Source: Warburgia ugandensis
Taxonomy: Eukaryota > Streptophyta > Magnoliopsida > Canellales > Canellaceae
Assembly: GCA_035236585.1 (NCBI GenBank)
Contig: CP141128.1
Location: 32,842,684-32,906,683, forward strand
Direction of reading: 5' to 3'
DNA length: 64,000 nt
The stretch's first letter is position 1. Every line of letters starts with the position of its first letter. The notes under the pieces are model-generated. The model was not told the DNA's origin, searched no databases, and worked only from the letters and a program-made list of their open reading frames with translations. Positions 1 to 12,500 of the stretch are shown one piece after another. Both the position numbers and the translations under genes were made by a program.

Positions 1-2229
1 TTGGTCATGAAAAATTGGGATGAGTAGCATATCCTAGATTATAGGTCCCAGAGTATGGATTACTACTTGGATTATGATATACATTCATTACATTCACTTT
101 TTTGCAAAAGATTTTAAATGTACACACTATTGGATCGAAGATTGAGGTTAAATGTGTTGGGCTAGAACAAATAGAACAAACTTCTTATGGAGGTTTCATA
201 GATGCCTAGACAGTCCTGATGATTTGGAAGATATTTTCAAGCATGTCTACTCTTCCACACAAGGAGTCAAACTTATCAATTCTATTAATTATATAATCAA
301 GCTTACAGGATATATCCAAGGTCACTCCTATTTCATACAAGCCTCCTTTCTTTTGTGGTTGGGTATTTCTTTCTCTCCTAATGGAATAATCCCATTGCTA
401 AGAATTGTCTATTATGGTTTGGAAAAATTCCTAGGCCTCTATTTTATTTTTCAAAATGAGGGCTCCTCCACTAGTTGCATCTATCATTTGTCTATTTTGA
501 GGTATCAAAGCCTCATAGAAGTACCGAACTTGCTACCATTTTTTTATTCCTTAGTGGGAAAATTTTTATAATAACTCATTCCACCTTTTGCAACATTGAC
601 AATATTGTTCATAATCTCTTTGCTAAAAATATATGATCTCCCTACCAAGGGATTAGTCTTATGTATTGGAAAAAATTTGGTCAGAAACATTTTGAACAAT
701 GGATCCCATGTAGCAATGGAACCGACCTCTAAAGAATTTGGCCAAATTTGGCCTTATCTTTTAATGAGAAGGGGAATAACCTTCCCCTAACTAAATCATC
801 TGAAACACTTTAAAATTTGAATGTAATGTAAACATCAATAAATTCTTTGATATGTAGGTATAGATCCTCTCTCATGACCATATAATGTGGGGAGTAATTG
901 AATGACTCTAGGTTTAAGTTCAAAGTGGTTTGCAATGGTAGGTGGCAAGGTGATGCATGATGGAGTATTTAACTAGAGTGGTGCATAGAAATCTTTGATA
1001 GCAACTTCTACTGGTCGTTTAGCCATGGGGTTAGGAATTGGATTTCTTATCCCTAGCCTATGGTGCATTCAATTTAGGGTCAAATGGTGTTAGATCTATG
1101 TTCTAAGATCGATAACTTTGCATGCACTAAAACTTGTCTAAATGATGCAACTTAAATCTAATTATAATCCTAACTCCATATGATGTGTGACCAAACAATC
1201 CCTAATGCTAGCAAGCTTGATTTGGTGATCTTTCTTAATATGTAGGATGGTTGCATTTAGACCTAGATCTAGACATCTTCTCCTTTTAACCAAGCTCAAC
1301 TATTGCTTACTAATTAGGTTCTGTGCTAAAATGATTAATATGGTTCTCATGGAAGGAGGCATGGAGATCTCAATGATCATCAACAGAAGGTGAGGGAAAA
1401 TCACTTGGATTTTGCATACCCACTATAACCATGATATTTAGAAGCCATTGGAGTGACAATAGATCTCCTCCTTTTAAAAGGGTCCTAAGCTTGACACCCT
1501 ATCTCTTGCTACTTGATTTTAAATTAAGATTTAAGGCTAAGATCTTGAACATAGAAGGAATTGAATTAATTACCTAGGTGGGCTAAGGATCTAGTGGTGA
1601 AATCCATCCCTTATCTTATGAGGGTTCCTGTGGGGCCTTTACTATTAGTGTGTTCCAACCTCCACAAAGCAATGAACGTGCAATGCAAGTGTAAAGAAAA
1701 TAAACCAATGCCTCCTATATACTATCGAACCAAGGATTAGATAGGTGCATAATTAATGCAGTAATCCTAAATAAGATGCAACAAGTATAATGAATGATTG
1801 TAAACTATATGAAATACACTACCAACCAAATATACAAGCTATGCTAAATGCAACTACCCTAAGAAAAATAAGAAAGTGAAAGATCTTATAGTGGGGTTTC
1901 TTATGAAGATTAAGTGTGGGACACTTGTCCTATATTAATACAACCCATTTAAAATCGAATAATAATATACAAATTTCAATGGGGCATTAGTGTGAGTTCA
2001 CTCAAAAACCTAATTTTAGAAAGCAATAACATTTAATGAATCTTTGGCCCATAAGATTGTTTTTGCTCCTTTACCAAATTCCTTTGCACAAAATAAGTAA
2101 GATATGTCAAATTTTGAGGAGTTTACAAAATATGCAAGAATGACGCAAAAATCCTAATCTAATGCATCCTAAAACTATGACCATTGAAAACAATTTAAAT
2201 AAAGTTCTACCCATAAATCTACTGTGGTT
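1..2229. other. Unassigned AT-rich DNA, possibly internal part of an old LTR element
   Basis: No recognisable gene. Short open frames at 152-571 and 596-790 show no known motif and no codon pattern I trust. The stretch lies directly inside the primer-binding site at 2230-2246, so it is probably the 5' internal part of a minus-strand LTR retrotransposon that runs off the left edge of the window. I could not recover gag motifs from the minus strand, so the assignment rests on position only. Confidence 0.35.
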
Positions 2230-2246
2230 CCACAACAACGATGCCA
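2230..2246 (-). other. Decayed primer-binding site, tRNA-Asp type
   Basis: On the minus strand this reads TGGCATCGTTGTTGTGG. Plant Tat/Athila-type Ty3/gypsy elements commonly use a tRNA-Asp site reading TGGCGCCGTTGCCGGGG. Five bases differ, and four of these are C-to-T or G-to-A transitions, as expected from deamination of methylated cytosine. It lies 6 bases inside the LTR boundary at 2253, which is the right place for a minus-strand element. Confidence 0.6.
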
Positions 2247-2252
2247 AAAACT

Positions 2253-5226
2253 TGGTGTAGCTTTAACATTACTTGCAATAGCATGAATCAAAGTAGTGTT
2301 GCATGCAAGAGAGGTCAATCCCATTTGGAATCTCACTAGTTTGTATGTTGGATGGATCTTATTTAAAGTGCTTAACTATAGCCAAAGTGGGAGATTGAAT
2401 TGAATTTGAGTTTAAACTAGGAAAATAAATGACAAAAGAAAATAAATATGTATTAAATTAGAAATTACTATTAAAGGAAACTTGCTAAAAATAAAACTAA
2501 GCAATGGAATTAGAAACTTACCTAACTAACATGCACTCAATTATACAAAAGTGATGCAAAATTATAATGAATTAAACCAAGTAAATTAACGTAAGGAAAC
2601 ATACTAAAAAGGAGTTAACTACTATTAAACTACCACTAACCAAAGCAAAATCTAAAGAGACTTCACCCAAGTTCCATGTGCATGATCCATGAAATGGTGT
2701 GCATGGTTCATGGTTTACAAGATGGACAGGCTTCTAGATTTAGAAGCTTAATAACATGCAATTTAATTATGGAACTATAAAAATAACCTAAAATGCTAAA
2801 TGTGTTCCAAAGGAATCAATCAAATAGGATGAATAAGGGGCTGGAAATTAACCATGAAGTTTGAATGAAAAATTTCCAAATTTCAAGCCCTTAAGAATTT
2901 CAAATCAAACCAAGCATGGAAAGCAACATAAGTAGCACTTTTTATGAAAGATAACACTCAAGATCTAAATTACTTAGCTATGGGAAACAAGTATTAACAA
3001 TTATCCTTAAGCAACTTTTTTGATTGACTGGGAAAGTACATTAGAAATAGTTCGTATGATACATAAATGTAAACATGAAAATAACACATTTTTTCTAAGC
3101 TTGAAACTTGATTCAAATCAAAGATAAAACACACTCTAATTCTTTCATTCTAAACTAAGATAACCTGCAAGTCAAACCCAAGAGAGAATCAAGAGAATGG
3201 ATAGATGAAATGATGGAACTAGTTAAGGCCAGAGATGCCTTAAACTAACTCTCAAATTGAAGAAAAAAATGTGGAATTTAATGAATGAAATCAATGACTC
3301 AATATTTTTCTTCTCTTGGCTATCATTATTAGAGGAGGATTAACTTTGATCTTTCATAAATAAGCTAGAAAAATTAACAAGGATAAAGCAAAAAACTAAA
3401 GGGAAACAAGGATGATCTGTGTCGAGATCTAAAGAAGAAAAACAAGAACAACTAAGCAATGAAAGGTAGAATTGAAAACAAAATACTAACTTCAAAATAA
3501 AGGGCAAAAGCATAGGAAGAAATTAGGAATTCAAAAGAAGTAAAAGTTTGAAGCTCCAAAAGATCCCAAGTTAGGGTGCTCCTTTCAAGGTTTTCTCACA
3601 AAACCCCTGCTTAGAAAAAAGATGTGGAATGCCTTGGGGATTTATAGATGCTTTGGCTTCCAATTTCGTGATGACTTATTATAGGAAAGGAAACTGGATC
3701 TAGATCTACAGTCTCAATGAAGGAAAGTTAGGTGGAGAGTGAGATGAGGAATGAGCTAAGGATGATGTCATGGTTGGTTGCCATACATTTAGAAAGTGGG
3801 GAGGTGTCAAATTCTTAGGAAGTTGGCATTGAGATCCTTGTAGTATTCTTTTGTTTGAAAAGAGATAGAAATGGGATTGAATATGGTAAGATATATGGAA
3901 AAGAATCTAGGGTTTTGATGTGCTTTGATTTGAAGAAGATCTAAGAGTTTCTTGATTAGGAAACCATTTAAAATGGTAACTAAGCAACGAGCTTTTAGGA
4001 AGGTACCTCCCTCATTAAGCCAAAATTGTGGAAACCCTAATTTGGGTGGGTGGAAAGAATAAAAAATGAAAAGTGGAAAGTGAAATTTCTCTTTTAACTG
4101 GTCCACTGACATATGATTATCTTATCTTTTACAAATATCTCTCAAATCCTTCTAATTATCCCTTAAAAAATGACACTTTTAGCATGATATAATTGTTTGA
4201 ATTGATCCTCCAATGTGTGACTCCATGTAGATTAATGGCTTATTCCTTGGTGGATTGTATTACTAACTTCCGTGGCTTTAAAGATTGAATGGCTTGGCTA
4301 TTTTATGCTTCCTCATTAGATTAGAAAACTTCATGCATGGCTCCAATTCTCATGTAAAGTGGTGGAAATGGATGGTTTTTTTTATGGACCATTTTAAACT
4401 CCTTTGATGCTTCCTATTTTGCTTGCCCTAGGATGTAACACCCAGGGTTCCAATAGTCACAATATTGTCTACTTTGGGGCTCCCTTACACCCCTCATGGT
4501 TTTGTTCTTCCCCAGTTTCCTAGGGAAAATGCGTTGTGACCATTAGAGTTCCCTGAACTCTTATAAACAACCCAGTTTTCTCTCCCCGAGCAATGTGGGA
4601 CTAACTCTTTGTCCTTCACCCCAGCCTAGAAGCTTGTCAGCCTTCTCTTGGCCAACCCTCATTGGCTCAGGGTTTCACATCTTCCCCCTGCTAGCCACCA
4701 CACCACAAGGGAAACTAGCTCGGATACCATTTGTAACACCCCAGGGTTCCAATAATCACAATATTGTCCACTTTGGGTGAACAATGCATTTTCCCTAGGA
4801 AACTGGAGAAGAACAAAACCATGAGGCGTGTATGGGCACCCCAAAGTGGACAATATTGTGACTATTGGAACCCTAGGGTGTTACATAGGATGGTCTTGAA
4901 CCTTGATCACACTTTGCATTAATTCCATTCAGGCTTTGGTTTGATCTTTTGACCTTGATCTTCAATTCACATCTTGATCAATCTTGGTCTTTGGATCAGA
5001 TTCTAAATACCTACAAAAGATGAAACCCTAATTAAATTTGAGAAAAATATAATTCACATACTTACTATGGATTAGCTCCTAAACTTGCAAAATATCAAAC
5101 TTTTAAATTATTAGGTTAGAAATGCACATCTTATAAAATTTTTAAATAACCCTAAGATAACACCATAATTTATAACACATGGATAACTAACTAGATACTT
5201 TTTTATATAGAATTGAGCAGTTATCA
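2253..5226 (-). mobile_element. LTR of an old Tat/Athila-like Ty3/gypsy element (5' LTR, minus strand)
   Basis: Read on the minus strand the LTR begins TGATAACTGC at 5226 and ends CTACACCA at 2253, followed by a tRNA-Asp-like primer site. Without the TRIM inserted at 4434-4885 it is about 2.5 kb. The segments 2260-4420 and about 5010-5226 align by eye, in the same order and orientation, with 16396-18700 and 20730-20895, which supports a repeated LTR family. The internal part continues to the left and the partner LTR is outside the window or lost. Family assignment comes from the primer site, not from coding sequence. Confidence 0.55.
4434..4885 (-). mobile_element. TRIM-like element with a rearranged LTR
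   Basis: The element is flanked by a perfect 5-bp duplication TAGGA (4429-4433 and 4886-4890). The left LTR, 4434-4679, runs from TGTAACACCC to GGGTTTCACA. A 52-bp internal segment holds a purine-rich tract (minus strand GCAGGGGGAAGA) next to the left LTR and a short tRNA-Met-like primer site (minus strand TGGTATCC, 4722-4729) two bases from the right LTR. The right LTR, 4732-4885, starts as a direct copy (TGTAACACCCC) but ends as an inverted copy of the same terminus, giving the whole element terminal inverted repeats of about 110 bp. Known TRIMs have short LTRs, tiny internal regions and no coding capacity. The inverted half probably arose by template switching. Confidence 0.75.
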
Positions 5227-5965
5227 ATGAGGAAGGACAAGAACCCAAGCGAATTTTGTAGAGATTGCTTGAGATTGTGCAAATTCCATTTGAGATTTGA
5301 AGCAATGGAGTTGGGCATCTTCATTATAGATGCTGAAAATTGCAGCAAGGTTTGCTGCCATGGAAGCCAAAATTCCAACAAGGACAAGTGCTTGAAGCAA
5401 GGACTTGAAGTTGGAAGAAAAAGGTCAGAAAATTGGTGGTGAAGGCAAGGAAGAGTGAGCAACATTTGGAGCTAGAAAAGAAGCACGCACAAACAAGGGA
5501 GAATAGTAGTCATGGGGAGCTCCACTTTAGCTAGAAAAGCTTGTATTTGAGGATTTCATTGAGAGGTGGAGAGAATAGGAAGTTAGTTAATGTTTGTTTG
5601 AGCATTGACCTAAGAAAAAATGTTTACAAATGCTTGAATTTTCATCATCTTGCTGTCTTTGAAAATCCTATTTTATACTTAGATGTTGCTTACAATTCTG
5701 CCTAAAACTTTTATAGATTTTCATGCCAAATCTCACCTTGCTTCTTAATATTATGTTGATTTCATTCATGAAATTTCACAAACAACTTGATGCATAGGGG
5801 GCATTCTTGGATGTCATTTGAGCATTGTCATGGGGACTCTTTTAATCAAATTGTTATGTAATGTTTCTAGGCAATGACATTACTACATACCTTACTATTA
5901 AGTATGATAAGTTAATGTTTTTATTAAGGTATATGATTCCAATTATTGTACTTTTTAACTAGATA
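5227..5965. other. Unassigned DNA left of the family 1 solo LTR
   Basis: An open frame at 5227-5442 (71 codons, rich in K, C and E) has no motif I recognise and no supporting context. The DNA is continuous with 13864 onward; the solo LTR separates the two halves. Confidence 0.4.
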
Positions 5966-6516
5966 GAACCTGTAATAACCCCAATTTTTGTAAATTGATT
6001 GAGAAAATTAATTTAGTTTGAATTTTTAGAAATTTTGACCTAGAATATCAGGTTATTAGAAATTATATTTTTCTTAAATATTAAAACCTGATTTAATAAT
6101 TAGAAATTATGAATGTAGTGTAAAAAAATGATCAAAATGACACTAAGTATGTTCAATTCCATATTAAAATGAAAATCCCCTAATTTTCTCCATTTTTATG
6201 AACAAAAGGGTAAAATGATAATTTTACTCATATTCAAATGTACTTAGAAATACAATTCCAATGCCACTAAGTACACTTAATTCCGAGTTCGGGAGAATAA
6301 AATGGATTTGTCTCCATAAAGGGCAAAATGGTCCTTTCACATCTCCGTGGGGCCCACAAATGAATCCAATGGCCAGAAAACATGTAATGAGTGATCAAAC
6401 CACTACCAGATAATAATGGAGAAGGAGGTGGTAGTGGAGGATCCAATGTTAATTTAATATTCAAAAGAATTGAAACATAATTATTACAAGTAATTATGGA
6501 AAATTAAAAAACATCT

Positions 6517-6524
6517 ATAAATAC
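6517..6524 (+). promoter_or_regulatory. TATA box of family 1 LTR
   Basis: TATAAATA lies about 550 bp into the LTR on the sense strand. The same motif is at the equivalent place at 30503-30510 (minus), 41088-41095 (minus) and 59960-59967 (plus). This conservation supports a Pol II promoter that starts the retrotransposon transcript. Confidence 0.65.
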
Positions 6525-6881
6525 ATCACCAAAAATCCTCCAAAAATGTTCATTAAAATTCCCAAGAAATTTTCTTGCTTCCCTTAAATAACCAAATCTA
6601 GATTCATTACCAAATTTCCCAAAAATCCCCCTTCTTTCACTTTCTCTCTCCTCTCTCTAGATTAGAACAAGAGACCTAAATTCAATTAGGTACTCTATTC
6701 CAAGGCAAATCTCACTATTCATATTGTCCTAGACCATCTTATCTACAAAACCCTCAAAGATATTTCAAGATCCAACAGTGCAATCAATAGAAAGTCACAA
6801 AACAAGTGGGTATCGGGCGATCTTATCTTCAACAGGATAATTCTCGAAAATTGGGCTGCAAAACCTAAGTTTTTCTCTAAT

Positions 6882-6891
6882 CAGGTAGGTG
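6882..6891 (+). other. Conserved splice-donor-like site in the LTR leader
   Basis: CAGGTAGGTG fits the plant 5' splice-site consensus and lies about 370 bp after the TATA box. The same sequence at the same distance is at 30131-30140 (minus) and 60340-60349 (plus). Use as a real splice site is inferred. Confidence 0.4.
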
Positions 6892-9218
6892 AAAACTCTT
6901 CCATACTTATTTCATATTAGTTTATGTAATTTTTATTTTTTTAAAATTAAATTTAGGTTACAACTTATAAAAGTCAAGTAAGGTTAAGAACCCATCATTT
7001 TGGTATGACAGAGTGCTCAGATGAAAACTCTGAGTCGTGAAATTGATGTAGAAGGTCCAAAACCCTTAGGATATAATTTTCAAAATATTTAATCAAGTTT
7101 AGAGCCTTTAATTGAAATGAATTGATTGGATGGTGTGACGACCCCAGTTTTCTCATGCATTTTTAAATGCAATATCTAATTCCTAAGGCAGGATGCATCC
7201 CTATTTGAAAACCATTTTATAAAAACCATGCAATGCAGTGAAAAATCTTTAGTTTTAAACTCATTTTGAAAACCCCGAGTGTCATTTGCTATCACAACAA
7301 TCAAAGTAGTTTTTGAAAATCTTTAGAAATCATAAATATTTTTCCCCAGGTCTATCCAATCACAGCACACAACCCACTGTAAATAAATACAAATACATGT
7401 CCAAAGGGTAGAGAGTTTACTTACATGTATAATTGTCTCTTTTTTTATTCACTTGCTCGTAGCACCAATATCTCCTGAGGCATCTTCTATTTGTGAGTGG
7501 AACTATCCTGAAAAATGTTAAGGATAGGGTGAGTATATACTATACTCAGTAGGAGTCTATCACTACTAGTTTTGCAATGCATGCTATGTTTAAAAATCAT
7601 ATGCTCTTTAAAACATGTGCATGTTTGAACAACCATATTCAATATCGATATTAAAAACCACTGTCGAATTAGAATACTGACGACTTAAATAATCGCATAA
7701 TCCAAGTCGAAAGTATCATATATATATATATATCATAAACATAATGATATGCATAAGATGCTCAACTAAATCCAACTCATGGATATCTGGTATGGTCGAC
7801 CAACCTCATGTCATGCCATATGCAATGCAAGTAAATCCTCAAATCATAGTGTCCAACTATGCCCATGACCTCGCCGCCGTGTGGTCCCCGGGTACCTAGG
7901 GACATAGGATCATATGCCTCCACGGGACATATGACACTTCAACCCAGTGCCGTGACACCAGTGGTAGCCCCCTATACCACATGCAGTCGAAGCAGGGACA
8001 TGCCCTTTTTGGGCGTGGTACCCATCCACCCAATAGTGGTAGAGGCTGGAGGCCAACCCAAACCTCTCGGCATAGCGCCCACGAGCTTACCAGCCCAAAT
8101 CATATAAGATCAAACATGCAAAAATCTCTTTTTCAAAACCTATCCTCTTTGGGTCCCTCACAACTGTCTGGCCCTCACAACTGCCTACCCAGTGTCTTTT
8201 GGGCACTCCAGCGTCTTTTGGTAACCCTCAAGGACATGTAGTTTTTCAAGAACTCAGTGCTCACAAATCATGCAATATATGCAATTGTTTGCAAAACATG
8301 TCTATGCATAATGTATTTAATCATATGCATGCTGAATTCATTTGTATGCTAAACAAGCCATAAAATAAGTCATGCTAAACAAGTTATATAATTTATACTT
8401 AAAACATGCATTCAAAACAATCATGGCTCTTTTTAAAAGTCTAGTAGCGATAGAGCACCTACCTCAAAGTCTCCTGAAGTCATGTCCTTTATCACTCAAC
8501 CCGTCCCTGGGTCTCATTTATAAACTCCTGGGTATGAATGGATACAAAGAGTCCTTATTAATTTCAATCCATCTAGAAATTAGATCTCTAGATCTGCCTT
8601 TTAAGGTCTATGGTCCTTGCCTAATTCATTGTCAGGCTAGATCCTATGATAGGGATCTACTATTCAATGGATAACTTTGTAAATTGTCCTCTAATCCTAT
8701 TTTTAAAGTCTCCTTAGGTCTACATGTCCCAATTCCCAGGACACCCGTGTATCCTGGTTGAACCGTGACCGCCTCATGTGCGTGCACGCCCAAAGGCCAT
8801 GCCAGGGACTACGTTTTACAATCGCACATGCTAGCTCAAGCGACGCGCTATAACGTGCATCCTAGATGGCATCGCACGGACGTACCTTTCGTGTAACATG
8901 GCACGTCTCAGCTCTCAGGGCACCTCGTGCATCCTGGTCGAGCCAGGACCCGTGCCCCATGTCGCGCAGGGACCCGAAGGCCACACCTGGGACAGTGTAC
9001 GCACTGTCGTACATCTGGAACCCGTCCTAGGGACCCAGTCCTAGGTGCAGGTGGAGCATGGCATCCTTGGGATGCTTGGTTCGTGCAAGGCCGGCCCAAG
9101 CCGGCTTGGAGCATTTTCTGGCCAGGAAACCCGGCTGGAAAACTGTTGGGAAAAGACCAGATCCAACATGGATCTGGCCTGAGGGGAGTGAAACGAAGAG
9201 AAAGAAGGTAAGGAGGGG

Positions 9219-9226
9219 CTTACCTG
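9219..9226 (-). other. Splice-donor-like site in family 2 LTR
   Basis: The minus strand reads CAGGTAAG, about 280 bp after the TATA box. Equivalent sites are CAGGTAAG at 34995-35002 (plus) and CAGGTACG at 46373-46380 and 52501-52508 (minus). Confidence 0.4.
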
Positions 9227-9506
9227 TAACCTGGGGATGCCCATCGCTGGTGGTGGAACCCCATTTCACTCCAAACCTCCTACTCGCCAGAAAACTCGAA
9301 GAAAGGGGAAAACCCCATTGCCAAGACCGAAAAAAGAGAGGGGCATGGGGAAAATGGCAATGGCCAGCCTGAGTTTGGCCTGGCCGTTGCCGAAAAATGC
9401 AGAGGGATGTCGGGCTTGAGATGTGTTTCCTATTTTTTCGAAAACCCCAGTCTCAAAACGGCTGGGAAATCGTGTTTTTGGAGAGGGGGAGATGGAGAGA
9501 TGGGGC

Positions 9507-9514
9507 TTTTTATA
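9507..9514 (-). promoter_or_regulatory. TATA box of family 2 solo LTR
   Basis: The minus strand reads TATAAAAA, about 390 bp inside the sense start of the LTR. A splice-donor-like CAGGTAAG follows on the minus strand at 9219-9226. Other family 2 copies have the same order. Confidence 0.5.
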
Positions 9515-12500
9515 GCCTTACTATGGCGGTGCTGCCAATGGCGGTGCCGTCCTTGGCGGTGGCAGATCTCTCTGGAAAAATCGAGATTGTGGGTTTCTGG
9601 AGAAGTCTGGAGGTGGAAGACGACAGGGGTTGCCGTTATCAAAATGGCCCCCTGCGTTTTTTGGCTTTTTCGTTTTTTCTATTTAAATTCCAGAATTGCC
9701 CCTGATCTTTAAACGGCCGTAACTTCTTCATACGAACTCCGTTTTAGGTAATTTTTTAGGCGTTGGATTCCATTTTTCGAGTAGAATCTAATGGTACCAA
9801 TTTACTTACAAATTCATTTGTTTAATATTTTAAATAAAGTTAAACATTTAACTCAGTTCATTTCCTATAGAATGTCCAATTTAGCGTAAATTGCTCGGGC
9901 ATTACAAATGGTCCAAAATGGACTATCCAATCTTCCTTATAAGATTGAGTTCCTAAGACGCCACACAAAAATGCACCCTACGAAAGCGTCTCCTAGCATG
10001 CGCTGCACATGCAACAATGTCCTGAGACGGAACATCGTGCCGAGCGGACAGTCACGGGCAACATGTTACCAGGTGCGTCTCGGTTATGGGAGTGCAACGA
10101 CCTCTCCGCCCAACCAGACATGCCCTCCCGACTTGATCGGAGCCATTCTTTCTATTGGGCCCAGATTAAATCTAGACCCTCGAAATCACTGTGAACTTCA
10201 TTATTCAATTATGTAGTCCTCTGGTCTCCAAATCAAGATCTAGAAGAAGCTATGGAAATCTTGTAATGCGTATTTTCTTCTAAAATCATAAAATTTATAA
10301 AATTATTTAAGAAACTTTTGTTTAGAGGAAATAAATTTCCAAATTTTATGATCTTTAAGATCTGAGATGATCAGATCTTGGGGATCTAATTTAATGATGA
10401 AATAATGTTAAAATAAAGTGGTATCTATGATTTATTTTGACATATCTAAGATAAATTGAGAAATCTATCCTTTATGGTAAAAATAACCTAAAAGTACAAA
10501 GGGACCCACTTAAACAATGAGATCAAGAATGATCAAACCCTTTGGATGGGTTGTATGAATGGGATTATGATGAAATCTAGTGAGATCATGAATTAAATGT
10601 GACAAAAGCAAGTGGATATGATCTTTGAATCTTAATGAAGTAAAAGCCCTATATGTAATTAAAACCCTTGATCTAAAGGAAAAGATCTAAGATTTAATGG
10701 TTGGATCGTAAGTAAAAGTTTTTAATAATCTTAATCTAATTAGTTCACTTGTCTTTTATTTGGCAACAGAATTGTAAATGTGATTTATGTTATAAATTAG
10801 GAAGCATGACAATGTAATTCTTAAATTTTAGCATGTTATGCTCTAAATGTTATTAAATTGTTATAATAGGCTAGTAATTTAATTGTCTTTGGGCCATGTT
10901 AGTTTGAATTTGAGATTTTAGCATGATTCCATTAGATTACTAGTAAAATTTCATGTATTTCATAACTTGGCATTATGCTAGTTTAAGTATAGTTTATTCC
11001 ATTGGGTTAAGTTACATTCATAGGAAGCATGTTAGTATAAATGGTTGTTAAATTTATATAGGAGTTATGCTTTAAAGTTTATGATTTAATTGTTGTCAAA
11101 TTTTATTAGTAGATTCAAATGTTAAGTAGTTGTTGAGATCTAATGAACATAAATCATCAAAAATGTAAACTAATGGAATATAGAGATTCATGGACAATTA
11201 AGATGAGTGAATGACTTTGACTTAATGTTAGTAAGGGTTATATTTAGTAGGACAATATAAGTATTATCAAATCCTTAGCCCAAACTAGGAGAATAATAAA
11301 CCCCATGAATGACATTTTAAATGTTCATGGATTTAATTAAAATCAATTAGAAAGAGTACTAAGGGTTAAAATGCTCATAGGAACCTTATGAAAGGTTGAG
11401 CTAAGGCCAATCAAGTGAATGCTGAACATAGTGGTTGAGGGGATTCTCTAATAGAGCCTCACTCTTCCCCTACCTTCCATTGACATTTGTGAGGTCTAAA
11501 CACCTCCTTAGATGAGGATTGAAGTAACCACTTTATGTTAAGCCATTCAACTAGTAAGCCTTAGTCAATTTGAAATAAGAGGAGTTGTCTAGACTTAGGA
11601 TGAAATAAGCTATCTTCAACCAATAAAACATTAACTAGTTGAATAATAATAATAAGAGCATAAAAGGTTAGTAAATTATCTGATCCTAATAAAAATTGTA
11701 AATAAGATAAGGATGACGAAACAAGATCTATAATATCTTGAATGATGAAGAATAATAAAAGAAATAAATACTTTTTAATGTATGATATATATATATATAT
11801 ATTGCTTGCAATTTAGATCAAATAGAATAGATGATTTGAACTCTTGATCGAATATGATTTAAGGAAGAGAACCAAGATCATCCTCCTTATGGATGATCAA
11901 GCAATTGAACTTAGATCAAAGAATAACTAGATGATAAAAGATCTAAGCCCTTGCTCTTTATCAAAAAGTATAAATTGTTGATCAAAGGATTTATGAAAGA
12001 TCAAGATCAAAGAAAGGAATACACATTGACTTAAATAGATTTGAAAGATTAGAAGATCATTCTAACTGTCAAATCTATTAATCAATACTATTTGAGGAAG
12101 TTAGATCATGATAGGACACAAGATCTACATCCTTTATATCAAAGGACAAGATTAAACAAAGAATATAGATAGGATAAAAAATATAGGATTATTCAGATTG
12201 TATAAATATTGACAGTATGTATAGATTTATAGATTTCATATGTCAATCAGGACCATGGAAGGTTTGAAGAGATGAATGACTACTTGAAGGTAGGGGGATT
12301 TTATGAATGCATCTAAATGAGAAATACATGTTGAATATATGATCTTATGTCTGGAAATGTTGACAAGTATAATGTAAATACTTGTGTTAAATCCATTGAA
12401 AACTCTTATGATCCAACCAAAACACATATGAAATGGTTAAGTTAGAATTGAGGAAAACCCTAAGTGAATAGGGAATGAAAAGGTATTTCAGCCCTAGATA

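Larger units (their letters stand above)
7134..9906 (-). mobile_element. Family 2 solo LTR nested in the family 1 solo LTR
   Basis: The plus strand reads TGTGACGACCCC at 7134 and ends GGGCATTACA at 9906, so the sense strand is minus. The flanks are GATGG (7129-7133) and AATGG (9907-9911), a duplication with one mismatch. The uninterrupted target is visible in the family 1 LTR near 60591-60610 (ATTGGATGGTCC). It matches the LTRs at 44076-46909 and 50165-53037 in its terminal 80 bp and in the blocks at 7859-7960 and 8140-8235, but lacks their 16-bp tandem repeats. No internal region remains. Several open frames at 7859-9712 are chance products of this GC-rich DNA. Confidence 0.87.

Noticed and set aside
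152-790. Two tandem plus-strand frames of 139 and 64 codons as a split gene
   Set aside because: No domain, no plausible splice structure recovered, AT-driven codons, and the region adjoins a retroelement primer site on the opposite strand.
4434-4885. MITE, because of the long terminal inverted repeats
   Set aside because: The 5-bp duplication, TG...CA termini, polypurine tract and primer-like site next to a directly repeated LTR fit a TRIM better. The inverted repeat is explained by the rearranged right LTR.
8908-9712. Dense overlapping open frames of about 60-104 codons
   Set aside because: This is the GC-rich part of a family 2 solo LTR, where stop codons are rare. All frames on both strands are open together and none shows a known motif.
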